DNA of 64,000 nucleotides from contig CAUWAG010000010.1 in the NCBI GenBank assembly GCA_963556695.1, positions 558,001-622,000 on the forward strand, written 5' to 3'. Below, one piece after another: positions 21,974 through 39,325 of this stretch. A model generated the notes under the pieces. It was not told the DNA's origin. It saw only the letters and a program-made list of their open reading frames with translations, and did no database searches. This DNA is from Anthostomella pinea (Eukaryota > Ascomycota > Sordariomycetes > Xylariales > Xylariaceae). A program made the translations under genes and the position numbers. The number at the start of each line of letters is the position of its first letter. Position 1 is the first letter of the stretch.

Positions 21974-22703
21974 TGTTGCTGGGAGATAACGCGTCACGTA
22001 TTATACGATAGTTAGTGAATTTAGAGCCCTGGTATTTGCACTTTGATGGGTTTCCTCGTTTGTGCCTTGTCAAGCTGCAAAACGGCCCCCTGAGTGGTGT
22101 CCTGGCGAACTCATTACCTCCTGTCTAACCTGCCAGGCTGGATGGCCACCGCGATCACGTTTCGTATGGGGCTATTATAGAATATTAAATCATCTTGTAC
22201 CTCAGCACCTCGCAGCTGGATACGTTGGTGTGCTTAATTGGGCGGCCATTACTCACGCCAAAAAGACAGGGCAGCCAGGTTAAATGGCTACAACGATGGA
22301 GTTTGGTAACTTACGACGATGCTATATACATGCCGAGAACTACATCCGGGCAGCGGTCAAAGGGATGGCAACGGTGGTGAGCTCACCGCCAGCGAGTTGG
22401 CAGATACCTAGAAAAGTATCGTGCAAATGAGGGAAGACAGGATGGTGTAAATAACAGGAGCCATGACTTAGTTCGCGCATTTGTTGCTCGTAGTCTGCCT
22501 ACCGAAGTGTTCAGGGGCAATTGCATCTAAGCCGAGATCGGCCGATCGGCCTGTTCAGGGGAAGCCGAGGTTGAGATAGAACGGACAAGGTATTTGACCT
22601 CTGGTCCCGAACCCAGGTCGAAGTGCCCTGGACTGAAGGGAGTGCCGTATTCCGGACATCAACCAAAGTACCACTATCTCATTCCAATCTCACACTACTC
22701 AAA
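21974..22703. other. Promoter region of the aspartate aminotransferase gene
   Basis: No gene is recognised. A perfect 12-bp palindrome GGCCGATCGGCC sits at 22540-22551, about 150 bp upstream of the start. Confidence 0.5.
22540..22551. promoter_or_regulatory. 12-bp CGG/CCG palindrome, possible regulator site
   Basis: GGCCGATCGGCC is its own reverse complement and carries inverted CGG/CCG triplets, the kind of half site used by Zn2Cys6 regulators. It could be chance. Confidence 0.25.
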
Positions 22704-24327
<1,624 letters not shown>

Positions 24328-24566
24328 CAAAGAAGCCCAGCTATTGGATGATTTCACATATATTCAGAATAGCTTTGGTCACTCATCGGAAGAATAGGGA
24401 ACATGCATACGACTTATCAAGAATATACGCTTGTGCAGCAAGCCATGGGTAATTTACTGACCTCAAGGGGTTTCTATCTCACGTCAGTTGTTTGTAGCTA
24501 CTGATTAGAAGCCATGGGGCGGACGAGCTCTGAATACATAAGATGTGATTCACTCGCAACTACATC

Positions 24567-24674
24567 TCATCTGAATTGAGAGTAGTCGTCGTTCGAATAT
24601 GTACACGACCCCGATGCACATACGGCGCAGACAGTATAAGACACACCTCCACGCTGACCCCATTGCGCCATAGA
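24567..24674 (-). pseudogene. Dead CBM1 cellulose-binding domain, in frame behind the xylanase stop
   Basis: Reading on from the GH10 stop TGA (24675-24677) in the same frame gives 35 codons to the next TGA. The peptide contains WGQRGG, then CASGSCTYSNDDYSQ, which matches the family 1 carbohydrate-binding module pattern WGQCGG...CASGxTCxxxNDYYSQC. The first conserved Cys is Arg and the last is Phe, so disulfide bonds are lost. The Ser/Thr-rich end of the xylanase is what would be the linker. The TGA may derive from CGA. Confidence 0.75.
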
Positions 24675-27820
<3,146 letters not shown>

Positions 27821-30568
27821 CTAGCCCCGCCTCTCTTGTAATGCCCCAGCCATGTTGAGCGTCATGGGTATCGCGGGACGTTGGATTTCCAGACTCCGGC
27901 TCACGAGGCGTCCGCCTGGCGTTCGCGGATGCGGCACGTTGACGCGACCACTGCGTCCGACCAGCCGGCTAGGCGCACTCTCGTCCTCGTCGGCGCTGTC
28001 AGAGTCGCCGTCATTGTAGTCGGCTAGCCGTGTGAAGTAATCAGCCAGTCCATCAACACTGGGTGTTCCTACAACAATGTCATACTGCGGGGGCGGCGTC
28101 GCCATGGGAGGCGGCGGTTCGTCTTCGTCGAAAGCGGGAGGGTTGAAACTCGGATAGCGCATCAGGTGCATGGGCCGTGCGGCGGCTTGAGGATGTGCGC
28201 CTTGTTGCCTTTGGACTGGCTGGGAACCGCCGGCTGCATGCTGCTGTACGTGCGCAGCTGGAGGTGGCGCAATCCCAGGCGACTCGACACTAGGAGGACC
28301 TGGGCTGGGCTCGACAGATGGTATCGTGCCGGTGCTGGACGCCGGGCTGGGGTTGGTCGCAAGGATGTCTGAATCAGGACATCCACAACGAGCGTGCTGG
28401 CGGTACATGGGTTGATCGGCGCCCGAGTACTCGGGCAAGGCTGTGTTTGCCTGGGTGGCGCGACAGTCCAGGACGGTAAAGGGTGAATCGATGCTGATCT
28501 CAAAGTGACGTCTGCGCTTGCCGGCTGGGTCTTCTGGGTCGAGACGAGAGATTCGCATGACAATCTGTGGAGAGTTAGCAAATTGTTATCGATCGAGACA
28601 AACTGCGTGGGAGAAGGGACACTGTACCTTAATCCAGTGGTAGACATTGACGTTCTTCCAGCTACAGTCCGGGTGAAGTCGCAACGTCTTGTCCTTGGCC
28701 ATTTGCTCGCAGGTGGGGATTTGGACGTTCATCTCGATCTCGGTCGATCCCCAGTATGTCTCCAGGCCCAAGTCCAGGTCACCTAGCATGTTCTCGGTCA
28801 GATCAGGCAACGGCTGAGGCACTGTATGTGCCTGTGAAGCTTCCGCGCTCCTCCGTCTTTGCGCCGCGAGCCGCGCGTCATGCCTCTCTTCCGGTGAAAG
28901 CTCGCCGCCGCTCAGAACCCTTATTTCTGACCCTTCGTATGCCTTGTCTACAGGTTTTCCAGCAGCCTTTTCGAACAAGAGGATCTTTCGTCCAGGGTCT
29001 TTCCGCGTCACCCTTCGATCGTTCGTCCAATATTCAATGGATTCGGTCGCGAACACCTTAAGTTTGTGAATCTGCACCTTGGCTAGCGGTGTCAACTTGA
29101 AAGCTATAGGTATCTTTGTGCCAATAGGGAAAGATTTTCCGGATATCATGATGTCGTAGTGAAGTTGATCCTCCCACTGCCGGCTAATCGATATGGGCTC
29201 CGTCATCTCGAGAGATAATTGGTCAGGGACCCGGACAATACGTACTTCTTTGGATCCATGAAGATTGGGCTTGAAGGCACCTGCTCGCTCCACGATAGTC
29301 TCGAGGTCCCATTTCACCGACCCGAATTGTAACCTCGTCGTCTCGAGTTGATGGTGGTCAATGGGTAACTCGAAGGTGTATTCGTAGGTTCCAGGGTAGA
29401 AGACCTTGTACGTTTTCTGTTGCATCACATTCGCGTTGGGTGTGTCCCCTTTCCCGAAGCTCCGAGACTGGACAGACTGTAGCGACAGACGTTTATAGTC
29501 ACGCGCGGTGAGATTATTTCTAGGCCTGCCATTGAGGGCTAGAGAGACTGTGGATTGTGTCGGTGTGAGACCAGAGACTGATGACACCTCCGGACTCTTC
29601 CGTAACGTATAGTTGCATTGGTTGCCAAATTCGGTTTCCCATGTCTCGTGCATGGCGTGGAAAAAGGTCAAGACCTGCGTCCGTAACGATTCCTCCTCGA
29701 ATTGGTCGACTTTCATAGGCGGAATTCCTTCTGGCCATTCTGTCCTCGCTCTGCCGTGCAGCTTCAACGTCACCGACTTCAACTTCACGTTTTTGGTAAC
29801 GTTCAATTGTAGTTTTCCTCTCAACAGAGCCGTGGAATTGGCGGCCTCATGCCGTGGGTGCCCATCATGTTCAAAACCAGCGAGAAAGACGTTCGGCTCG
29901 GCCAGGATAATAGAGCACTGTACTCCACTTCCACTAGCGACCGGCTTTGGAACCTCGGTAACAGAGCTCATGACACTCTTCGCGGACCGTGCCGTCATAA
30001 TACTATTTCTGTGGGAGTTGTTCAGAGCTGCGCTCAGCATGGGCGGTCGGCGTACTTCCGGCATCATCGTGTATGCGGGCGCCAAAGATGTAGCTGATGG
30101 AGAGGGTGCTGTCGGAGACGGCGGCCTGGTTCCCTGAGTGCCTGATGTGTGTGGTCTAGAGGAGTCGGGAGCGCCGGGCGGAGTAGCGTGATCGGTCGCC
30201 GCAGGCGGGGAGAAATGCGCCTTCAGAGGTCCGAGAACCTTCGCAAACACCCGCCGAGAGGACCTGCTCACAAACCGATCTTCCTTCCTGACCGGGTCGC
30301 TATGCTTCTTCTTGTTCGACTTGGACGATCTTTGCGACTTTGTGGTATTGCGCGGCCTTAGTTCGGTCGGTATGTAACCGGCAGGGTAGGAGACGATGTG
30401 TATGGACTGCGGTCGGCGTGTCCGAGGTCGGATGTGGGGGATCGGAAGGGTCGGTGATAGCCGACTTCTCCGTGGTCCAGCTCGTGGTCTATAGTAGACG
30501 TTGCCCGCGAGAGGATATGCGTACTGTTGCTGTTGCTCTAGGCGTACAGGACTATCTGAGTCTGCCAT
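27821..30568 (-). CDS. Alpha-arrestin (arrestin-domain ubiquitin-ligase adaptor)
   Basis: Two exons, 28628-30568 and 27821-28564, 63-bp intron; 894 residues. Fungal alpha-arrestins bind plasma-membrane transporters and recruit the HECT ligase Rsp5/HulA to drive their endocytosis. The first ~190 residues are basic and Pro/Ser-rich, probably disordered. An arrestin N-like domain follows (VFLAGFEHDG, KLQLNVTKNVKLKSVTLKLHGRA) and an arrestin C-like domain (DQLHYDIMISGKSFPIGTKI, ending in NVYHWIK/IVMRISR across the intron). The C-terminal tail is Pro-rich and carries a PPxY motif (PPQY, about 805-808) plus an LPxY (LPEY), both binding types for WW domains. The N-terminal extension is long for the family. 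Which transporter it serves cannot be read from sequence. Confidence 0.9.
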
Positions 30569-33500
30569 GTTGGTAGGTTAGGATTACAGTAAAGATGGGG
30601 GTATCGTAGCAATGCGGAAAACGAGTGACAGGTCAACGCGACAACCAGGTCGAAGAAATAGTTGGAGTGATGTTGGAGAGCCACATGCCACGACCTGGGA
30701 CGATCGACAAACGCGGGTCATGCGCGGTAGCAATATTAAGAAGAAGCAGGCCGTTGACAAACGGACAGGGTGAGACACATGGTAGGGTGTGAACGGCTAG
30801 ACAATGTAGGGCAACCTTAGGTAGGATGATAGAGGAATGGATGAACAGCAGGGCAGCGACCGGAGTAGGCAAGGAGGTGGATGGACAGTGACGAGGGATG
30901 CGCGCGGGCATGCACGGATAGATGAAGGACGGAAAGGGAAGAGGCAGGAGGAAGGAGGAGGGAAGTGAGGACCTACAGGCGAAGCAATAGTGTCATAAAA
31001 ACAAAGTCATTATTGTACCGGCAGAAGGTCCAAGTCGTTGCTTTCCCACACCACTGACCAGTGACCAGATCAGAGACAACAAAGAATCACAGCGGTTTGG
31101 GATAGAGCGAGGCCGGTTAGAGGGTTGGAGGGAAACACCTGGTTGGCAGGTTGGCGAGCTACGCTGTCCCAATTTCGATGCCCCGCCTGCAACGAACACC
31201 GCGAACACCGAGAAACAGCCAGCCGTTTGCAGCGAAACCCACGGGCCACGAGACCAAGTTCCGTGCTGCAGATTGGAGGAGCACGGGAGCACCGGACTTG
31301 TAGAGTGGTGTATGTAAATGGTACCTTGCACGTGTGATGATGGAAAGCCCAAATGATGTCGTCGGCTGAATCGCGAGTGAGCAATAAGCAATAAGCAAAT
31401 TTATTGGGCTATAAGTGGGCAATGGGCTTGGAAGGGGTGAAGAGGCCCGGGATATGGGACGATGACTTGGGATGACTCGTGTTGACTGTCGCTATGGGCT
31501 ATGGGAGGGCTCGCGTTGCTTTGGTCAATTGATGCGGCGATATGACATGTCGAGTCGCGGAGAGATGGTGACGGGGAATGAGAGGAACATGACAGACACA
31601 AGATGTGAAGAGATGATAATGTGAGGGAAAACGTCGTGCTCACTGCTCACTGCTCACTACTCCGCCGCATGATCTACCGATGATGTAGGTATTGGCCCCA
31701 GAGACCCTGCTCATTATGTTGCCGGTGCCGCCGTCGTCGGTCGGTAGCGCGGCACCAGAACACACTGGCCTGAGGCTGGAAGCAAATCTATTTCTGTTTT
31801 CGGTGGATGAAGACCTGGTAGACTTGCCGACCATATCGACACAGACTCGACAGAGACCACCTGCGCATTCCATGTTCTGCCCTGCGGACAAGAGCTCGCT
31901 GGAGCTGCAGTACCTACATTCGTTGTTTGCGGGAATAGCAGGAAACGTGGTTGTCCGCGTTGACTGATGAGTCGCTTGAACATCACCACGCACAACTCAT
32001 AAACTCCGGGCAATCCCACAGGGACAGCCCAAATCAGGGCACACCAGCACCAACAGTTGCAAGCTTCTTGCGGATGGAGGGGCGGCCCCATGTCTTAGAC
32101 CCAATCATGCGGGCGACAAAATCATCCAGACCTGCCCACGTCACAAGCACCGATGTCTATCAATGGCCAACGGAACCTGGCAATCAACATGCACTGCCGT
32201 ATGTAAGCAACCAGGGGCCGGCCTGCCAGTGGGAGACTGAGGTTCAGCTTTCATCCAAGAAGGATTCTCGTCGTAAAAGAAAGTCGCGACTCGCGAGCTC
32301 ATCTCGCAATCCTTCAAGGTCTGTCGCATTGACAAGAAGTCATGGTGTTGAGGTCATGAGGCTGTGACTGAGGTTGTGCGAACCGTGCTCACTGCTTCAG
32401 GTGTGTGCTAATAACGGACACTCCGTCATTTATCAATCTTAATCCGGGTCTCCATGCGATGTCATCATGTTGGGCTCAACTTGGGCGTTTGAAATGCCGG
32501 ACCGGGCCCAACCCGTCCTGCGCATGAACACATCTGTCAAATCATATTTCGGGATTTCTAATGCGTGCCCTGGGGGGATCCCCGATCCGGCTATCTTCAG
32601 ACTGGGCATGCTGGGGTAGCTCTGCCCGAGAGCGAGGCACGTCAATCAGACGTCCTAAATAGGTAATAATAAATAGGTAGTGGAAAGGGTCATAGACGCG
32701 CGCCGCTTGTACCTACCACCCATGATTTCTGTCGACGAATGACGCTGCAGCGAGTCGGGGAATATTCTGACGCCGAGATAAATATAATGATCCGTAATGG
32801 GTGGTGGTGGTGATCTTGGGTGCTTGGATGCTTCATCCGATATGCCGGCAGACTGGAGATAGCAGGACAAGCTGGAGTTGCTCCGATCCGCGGAGAATGG
32901 AGAATCAGGAGCACTGGAAGTTTAAACACTGGGCCGTGCGTGTCCTCACGAACTCACGAATCATGAATCCAGGATGCCCGCACGCCAGCGCACCTCGGAC
33001 GTGTCGGACTCTGGCAGGTTCTCCAGACTTGTTCTCGTCCTCGCCAGCACAGAGGCCCTTCAACCTTGACTCCAGTTCATGCTGTTCGGGAAAGTGGGGG
33101 ACGCAGCTGCACACCTGTACACCTGTACACCGCCGGAATGCCGGCAGGCCGCAAGGAGCGTGTCTTGCTGGACGCTTGCGACCAGTGTCGTCATCATCCG
33201 CGAAGTTTGCTGTCCCCCATCGGATGGCAGCTTCCCTTCATCTCAACCTCAACGCGCATCTCTTTTGCCGTCGAGAGAAAAAGAAGAAACACCTGACCAG
33301 TCTCGCCAGTGACCACTCGGTCCTCGTCCCATAACCTGACTCCCCTGTTTGTGAGCTGAAAGCCCGGGATCTGGTAGACACGCCAGCCCTGCCGAAACAC
33401 ACCTGGTGCTGGCTGATAGGGCAGCACCTCCCAGAATCAAGATTCCGCTCCTTGACATGGCAGATTTGTTGATTGATCGAATTTACGATGAACCCTGTTT

Positions 33501-35044
33501 CCTTGGTCTCCCATATCTCAATGCCTTGGAAGGCAAGATGCGCCTGTTTCGAACTACGGTCGGTATACGCACGTACCACAGCTACGTAGGAGAGTGAGAG
33601 CTTGTTACCATCATACCGAGGATCGCTTCCGTGGACCAGTTGGCTGTTGGTATCTTGTGTGTTCCTGTTGATCTCTACTGCGCCGTCTGGGGATCAGCAT
33701 TGGCCGTGGGGTGTGGAGCGCGGGGAGGGAAATCGTTCCCGGGAGTTCCAACTTCAATGCTGGATGGTGGGGCAACCCCGAACCAGCTGCGGCCCAACTG
33801 TAGCCAGCTGTCAATCCCTCTGACGCCTAACTAAAGGGGGGTGAGCTGTCACTGAAGCCTCACGTCAGCACGTGTACGCTTTTGAGTCCCTGTACACTAC
33901 TGATTTCTTTGTGAATCACACTTTAAGTAACCTGACACCAAATTCTTCGAGTATTCTAGGTTTATAAGTCTTGTGAACATGCAGGGTAGCCTCTTGGCTC
34001 GTACACTGTTACATCGCGGGCTGCGCATCACTGACCCCGGAGATGTCTGCGCTCAACTAGACTGAAGGATCCATCAATTTATCTGTCAGTCGGGAAATAG
34101 GATACATGCTGTAGTGGACGATAGGTCGTTGTAGAAACCTCAAGAGCTGGCCACCTGGAGTGCTATGTCGGGATACCCACGCCTGCCACTGGACAAGGCA
34201 CTATGTCGATGACTTTGGGGTCTACTTCAATACATGTTCTGCCTCCCCTATATATCACTGTGCGGATTGCGTCGTATCCATGAGTACGGTCGGTGTGATC
34301 GTTAGACTAACCAGTGCTAATCACAGTGTTGGTTGAAGCAGGTTACTCGTACCAGGCCTGATTGTGACATAACTTAGTTGGCGATTCAATGATCATGTTC
34401 GAGACCCGTAAATTGCCGTGACATATATTCAAGTAATCGCACCAGTAGCTCAAGTGAAGATGAAGTCTTATCATCTTCTGGCCTCCTATAGTCATCAAGG
34501 CCTCGACGAGGTCCTACTGGCTCTCGAGAATCTCAACCATGGTGGGCCGACCTCTCAAAGGGCTTCAGGACACCGCCTGCGAGGTTTATATGATAGGCCA
34601 GATATTCTCTCCTACACTCCTACTTCTTAGAACCCGCCGACTAACACATATTCAAGTTTCGATTTAGCTAAGGCCATGCAGCACGAATCTCAGTCCCGTG
34701 AACTTGTGCGAGCGACTGCAAATAGCAAGATGGAATAACCCGAGCCAGCTGTAATGTTATGAAACTTGCCCGCTCAAGATCCATGGGTCCTTTTCCACGA
34801 GTTGACACCACTTGATCACACCGTTGGTTACATAGCCAACCAATTCTCACGGCACAGGTACAAGGAGCATATAAAACATCATGTGCGAGTGGCTTACCTT
34901 CATCAGGTGTATTCGTAAAGTGTCTTTTGAGAGCCGATTTGAATTAATTATAATTGGCAGATAGTAGATAGGTCGAGCAACATTCTTCGCGTGTTATCAA
35001 AGATTTATCGCCTGCCCATCACACCGGTCTACCCTGAATCTTTA
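30569..35044. other. Gene-poor intergenic region
   Basis: About 4.5 kb with only short, mutually overlapping open frames on both strands and no recognised family. It includes the arrestin promoter and 5' UTR. At 33112-33131 a short tandem of CACCTGTACA-like words occurs. No tRNA-like box pair was found by eye. Confidence 0.45.
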
Positions 35045-35234
35045 TAAGTCTCCGTACACCATCCGTGCAGAAATCAACGGTTAATATACCTTCAAATCGG
35101 AATAAGCACATTGAAATAAGCATTAAGAGTGGCATATCGAACTAGAGCTGCTTATTCCTGTATGCTTATTCCAATATTTCGAAATTTCTACGGGTGGTGT
35201 AGAATCCTTCCAACATGGCGCGTACGGAGACTTA
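35045..35234. mobile_element. MITE copy 2 (190 bp)
   Basis: It has the same terminal sequence as copy 1 (TAAGTCTCCGTAC / GTACGGAGACTTA) and a related interior with GGAATAAGCA, AATAAGCATTAAG and TGCTTATTCC inverted words. The flanks are TA on the left (35043-35044) and TG on the right (35235-35236), so one target base seems mutated. No coding capacity. Confidence 0.85.
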
Positions 35235-35236
35235 TG

Positions 35237-36087
35237 AGCGCTGAGTGTAGCGATTTATCCTATCCACCTCATGAATGAGCCACGCTGCGTACATAGTACA
35301 TATTTCGAATACTCCTCGTTGAAGTAAACGCTGTGCTTGAGATCAATTAAACACGATTCGAGATAAAACAGTGAGGATGCATGAAGGTGGTATACACACG
35401 CAGCAGACAGCCACGAAAGGGATGCCACAAGAAGAGACTATTACTCATGGATGGACCAGTCCCAGGCGTCCTTCAACCTAGAATGTTAGAAACCTAGAGC
35501 AACACTCCACGTGGGAATGACTGGACGCTGGCTGCTTACATGGCCTGCCACGCCTTAGCAGCATCACCGTGCATTTCATCTCCAGATGAAGCCTAGAAAG
35601 AGTCAAGAAATGCTGCTCGCTCAGGAGACACTATATTCGAAAAATTCTAACCCATGCGCCATGTTCATTATCAGCTCACAGCTGCAGTCCCCAGGCCACG
35701 TATATTCCCATGATGGGCAGTGAATATCAAATACTTACAGTTCGACTAAACTCTCTCACAACTTAGGGTCGCCTTTGCTACTCGAATCCCGGCCGCAACC
35801 GTGGCAGAACATACCACGCTGGGCCATTCGCACCCCCTTTCGAAATGCAATGAGCTCCACGATCAAGTAGTAAGAATTATACCAGTCGCATTAAGTAAGT
35901 CGGAAGCGTGTCAGAGGCACTCAAAATCGGCCGTTCCAGGCATGGTATTGGGCTGTCAGACTCAATAGGTTAGATTAGTTTCGAGTCTGAGGTATGACAA
36001 GCCAAGTGTGTTCCCGTTGCTTTTACCTCATGGGAGACAAACGACGCGAGGGGGGCATCAGGGGGTCAAATTCTGCGGCCTCCAGCG
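35237..36087. other. Intergenic
   Basis: No gene or repeat recognised between the MITE and the TIR element. Confidence 0.5.
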
Positions 36088-36089
36088 TA

Positions 36090-36986
36090 CTGCCGTTCTG
36101 AATCGAAATGTCGCTGCCGCGCTCTAAATAGCTGGCACTTCTTAACTTTTTAAAACTAGACTTTTTTAATATGACAAGCCGCATTATAGCTAGATTAAGG
36201 CATATCAAAAAGATTAATGTATATAAAATAGATTAATATATATAAAATAGATAGTTTTATAAATAAATTTTATTAAAAATAATTATTAAATTACATTAAG
36301 GGTTATAAATAAATTTTTATATATACGTTATTATAAGCTTAATTTAAGGTTAAAATTGTTTTAATTAGATTTTTTTAATTCTCTTTATAATCTATCGGGA
36401 AATGCGCTGTTAAAAAATATTTTATTTTATTTAAAATTATTTAATTCGTAAAGTTATATATTATATTATTAACAATTTTTAAACCCGTACCTTTTCATTA
36501 CCTTTTTATACCTTAATAACCTAAATTAATTCTATTAATAATGAGATAAAAGGTACGATATTTAAAGTTATAACTACCGTTATAACGTCGTACGTATCAG
36601 TTACTACTATTTTTAATAACTCCGAACTGAAGCTGTTTAAAAATAGTATAAAATGTCGGATGTGGGTGGCTCTGGGTGTTGGCTCAATGTGGTCCGTGCA
36701 CTAGGATGGGGGGTGGTTGCCCCACCGCTCCGTCGCTACGCTAGATAGACGCGCCGCACCAGTATTTAGCTGTAAATACGTCCGTACGAGGTAGACACGA
36801 AACAAGCAACCAAGCAAGCTACATACACCCGAAACCACTGCTCCCTGAATTCTCACATAAAATAATATGTGCGACGTAAATGTAAAAGCGCGACCGTAAA
36901 GAACGTACTTTTATCGCTTCGTTAAAAAAGTTAGGAGGTGCTAGCTATTTGGAGCAGGGCAGCGACATTTCGACTAAGAACGGCAG
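36090..36986. mobile_element. Decayed TIR transposon relic (897 bp), AT-rich core
   Basis: The ends are inverted repeats of about 64 bp: the left begins CTGCCGTTCTGAATCGAAAT (36090), and the right, read on the minus strand from 36986, begins CTGCCGTTCTTAGTCGAAAT. Differences are mostly C/T or G/A. TA flanks both sides (36088-36089 and 36987-36988). The core (about 36155-36655) is nearly pure A/T, then GC-normal to 36920. There is no transposase frame. TA targets and long TIRs point to a Tc1-mariner/pogo type non-autonomous or RIP-mutated element, of a different family from the one at 60-1919. Confidence 0.85.
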
Positions 36987-36988
36987 TA

Positions 36989-37531
36989 TTTCAGGTCCAC
37001 CTGGGTCGCAACCCAGGCTGGCCACACGCGACCAACCGCTGCGAACCTCACAGACATTCACATATATGTAGTAATGAGACCGTTCAGTGCGTCATGAGCC
37101 CCTGCCATGGCGAAGAAGATCTCGTGACAAAAGCTTATCGAATACGGAGGGTGAGGGCGTCGCCTGCCCGATTGAGCATAGGCTCGGTTGCAATGGCCCC
37201 TGATCACGGGAGATGCACGGGAGATCTCCCCAGACCTGGCAAGTCAGGGACCCAGGGCACCTGCGGTAACAGGGGTTTAGATTGCAGGTAATCCAGCATG
37301 AGGCCGCAGCTTTTGATTGACCATGCGTACCTACTTAACTACTGTACCTACCTTATCTTGATGCAACGAGACGCGGGCTTGGCAGGTTGGGTAACGCTGC
37401 CCGCATCTATAAGATGGCCGCGCTCGCTCATCGAAGACTTCTGTTCTTGCCTTCTTGCTCAAGCCCGGTACCTCCCCTCTTGGCTCTTTGGCTAGGAAAT
37501 ACGGCTTGGCGGTTCCAGTATCTTTATCACC
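36989..37531. other. Promoter region of the sedolisin gene
   Basis: No gene recognised. A TATAAG box is at 37408-37413. Confidence 0.5.
37408..37413 (+). promoter_or_regulatory. Possible TATA box of the sedolisin gene
   Basis: TATAAG about 120 bp upstream of the start codon. Position is plausible; no other support. Confidence 0.3.
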
Positions 37532-39325
37532 ATGATTTCCCTACTTGCCCTCTTCGCCACCGCGACCGCGGCCCGGGTAATGGACAGCCTACCTTCGGTT
37601 CCCAAAGGATGGACCGAGGTTCGCCAAGCTTCCCCAGAGGACCCGATCACACTCCGCATCGCCCTGCCACAGCAGCACGCGGCAGCGTTGGAGCAGGCAG
37701 TCCTTGAGATGTCGACGCCTGGTCATGCCAACTACGGAAAGCACATGAACCGCATGGAACTGCGTTCCTACACGGCACCGACTGAGCAGTCGGTCTCGTC
37801 TGTTGTCGGCTGGCTGGTCGAGAGCAACATTGAAGCATCCGTGAACAACGACTGGATCACCTTTGCCACGACCGTGGGAGCGGCCAACGATCTGCTGGAC
37901 ACTACCTTCGCATGGTACCAGTTCGAAGCCGGCGGCAGCCCCAAGCTTCGCACGCTTTCGTACAGCGTCCCGGATGAGCTGGCTGAGAACATCGACCTCA
38001 TCCAGCCGACCACCCGTTTCGGCCAGCTCGGCGCCAAGAAGTCGACCATCTTCGAGATGCAGGTGCTGGGACCAGCGGAGGACGAAGCCGAGCTTGACAT
38101 CGCTGCCGCTGATTGCAACACAGCGCGGATAACGCCTACCTGTATCAAGTCGCTGTACAATATCAAGTACACCGCCTCGCCAGAGGGTAACCTGGTCAGC
38201 TTCTGCTCGTACCTCGAGGAGTACGCGCGATACTCGGATCTGGCCACATTCGAGACGCAGTACGCACCGGACGCCGTCGGACAGAACTTCACCGTGGAAC
38301 TGGTGAACGGCGGGCTGGACGGGCAGACCAGCAGCGACGACAGCGGAGAGGCGAACCTCGACATCCAATACATCCTTGGTGTTAGCGCCCCGATTCCGAT
38401 CGTAGAGTACAGCACAGGTGGTCGAGGGTGAGTCGCGCTGCTTTGAATCCGCAATAGGTGCATGAGACTGACTTGGCCCAGACCGCTCGTACCGACCACT
38501 GACGAACCTGGTCCGGACTCTTCGAACGAGCCGTACCTCGAGTTCTTGACCTACATCCTGGACCAGGACGACGCGTCTCTGCCCCAGACGATGTCGACGT
38601 CATACGGCGAGGAGGAGCAGTCCGTTCCGGCCGAGTACGCCCTGAAGATCTGCAATATGTTCATGCAACTCGGTGCCCGTGGTGTCAGCATCCTGTTTTC
38701 CTCGGGCGACTCCGGTCCCGGCGACTCGTGCGTACGCGAGTCAGACGACGCGCCCTACTTCCAGCCCTCCTTCCCGGCCGGCTGCCCCTATGTCACCTCC
38801 GTTGGAGCCACCCACAACGTGGCCCCCGAGGCCGCCGTCAGCTTCTCCAGCGGCGGCTTCAGCAGCCTCCACGCCCAACCTTCGTGGCAAGCCGAGGCCG
38901 CGGGGGCCTACCTCGAGTCCATCGGCTCCACCTACTCGGCCTACTTCAACGCCTCCAACCGCGGCATCCCCGACGTCGCCGCTCAGGGGTCGTCTTTCGC
39001 CGTGATCGACAAGGGCCGCAGCGCCCTGCTCTCCGGAACGAGCGCTTCGGCGCCGACGTTTGCCGGTGTTGTGGCTCTGCTGAACGCTGCCAGAGTGAGC
39101 CAGGGCGATGCGCCCCTCGGGTTCCTCAACCCGTGGTTGTACAACAACACGGCGGCCTTCTTCGATATCACCACCGGCTACGGCAGCGGCTGCACGGGCA
39201 ACTCGGCCTTCCCCAACGGTGCGAGGTGGAACGCGACTGCTGGCTGGGATCCCGTCACTGGCCTGGGCACGCCGAACTTCGAGGAGCTTCTGGTGGCAGC
39301 GGCTCCGGGGGTTGAGAATGCTTAG
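37532..39325 (+). CDS. Sedolisin-family (S53) serine-carboxyl protease, TPP1-like
   Basis: Two exons, 37532-38427 and 38482-39325; 579 residues. It is a secreted acid protease, probably a tripeptidyl-peptidase, made with an activation prodomain. A signal peptide (MISLLALFATATAA) is followed by the pro-kumamolisin domain to about residue 190 (PQQHAAALEQAV, STPGHANYGKHM). The catalytic residues are Glu273 and Asp277 in SGEANLDIQY, Asp375 in SSGDSGPGD and Ser486 in GTSASAPTF. The C-terminal calcium-site region includes DITTGYGSGCTG and GWDPVTGLGTPNF. Everything expected for an active zymogen is present. Confidence 0.95.

Noticed and set aside
21170..21997. 275-codon minus-strand frame over the end of the 5-oxoprolinase gene
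   Set aside because: Arg/Ala/Asp-rich shadow of the HyuB coding strand.
32935..33334. Cluster of overlapping open frames of 70-177 codons
   Set aside because: Frames overlap on both strands, with no start context, intron logic or family features; probably chance.
37589..38368. 259-codon open frame antisense to the sedolisin gene
   Set aside because: It mirrors the GC-rich codons of a clear S53 protease and has no family features.
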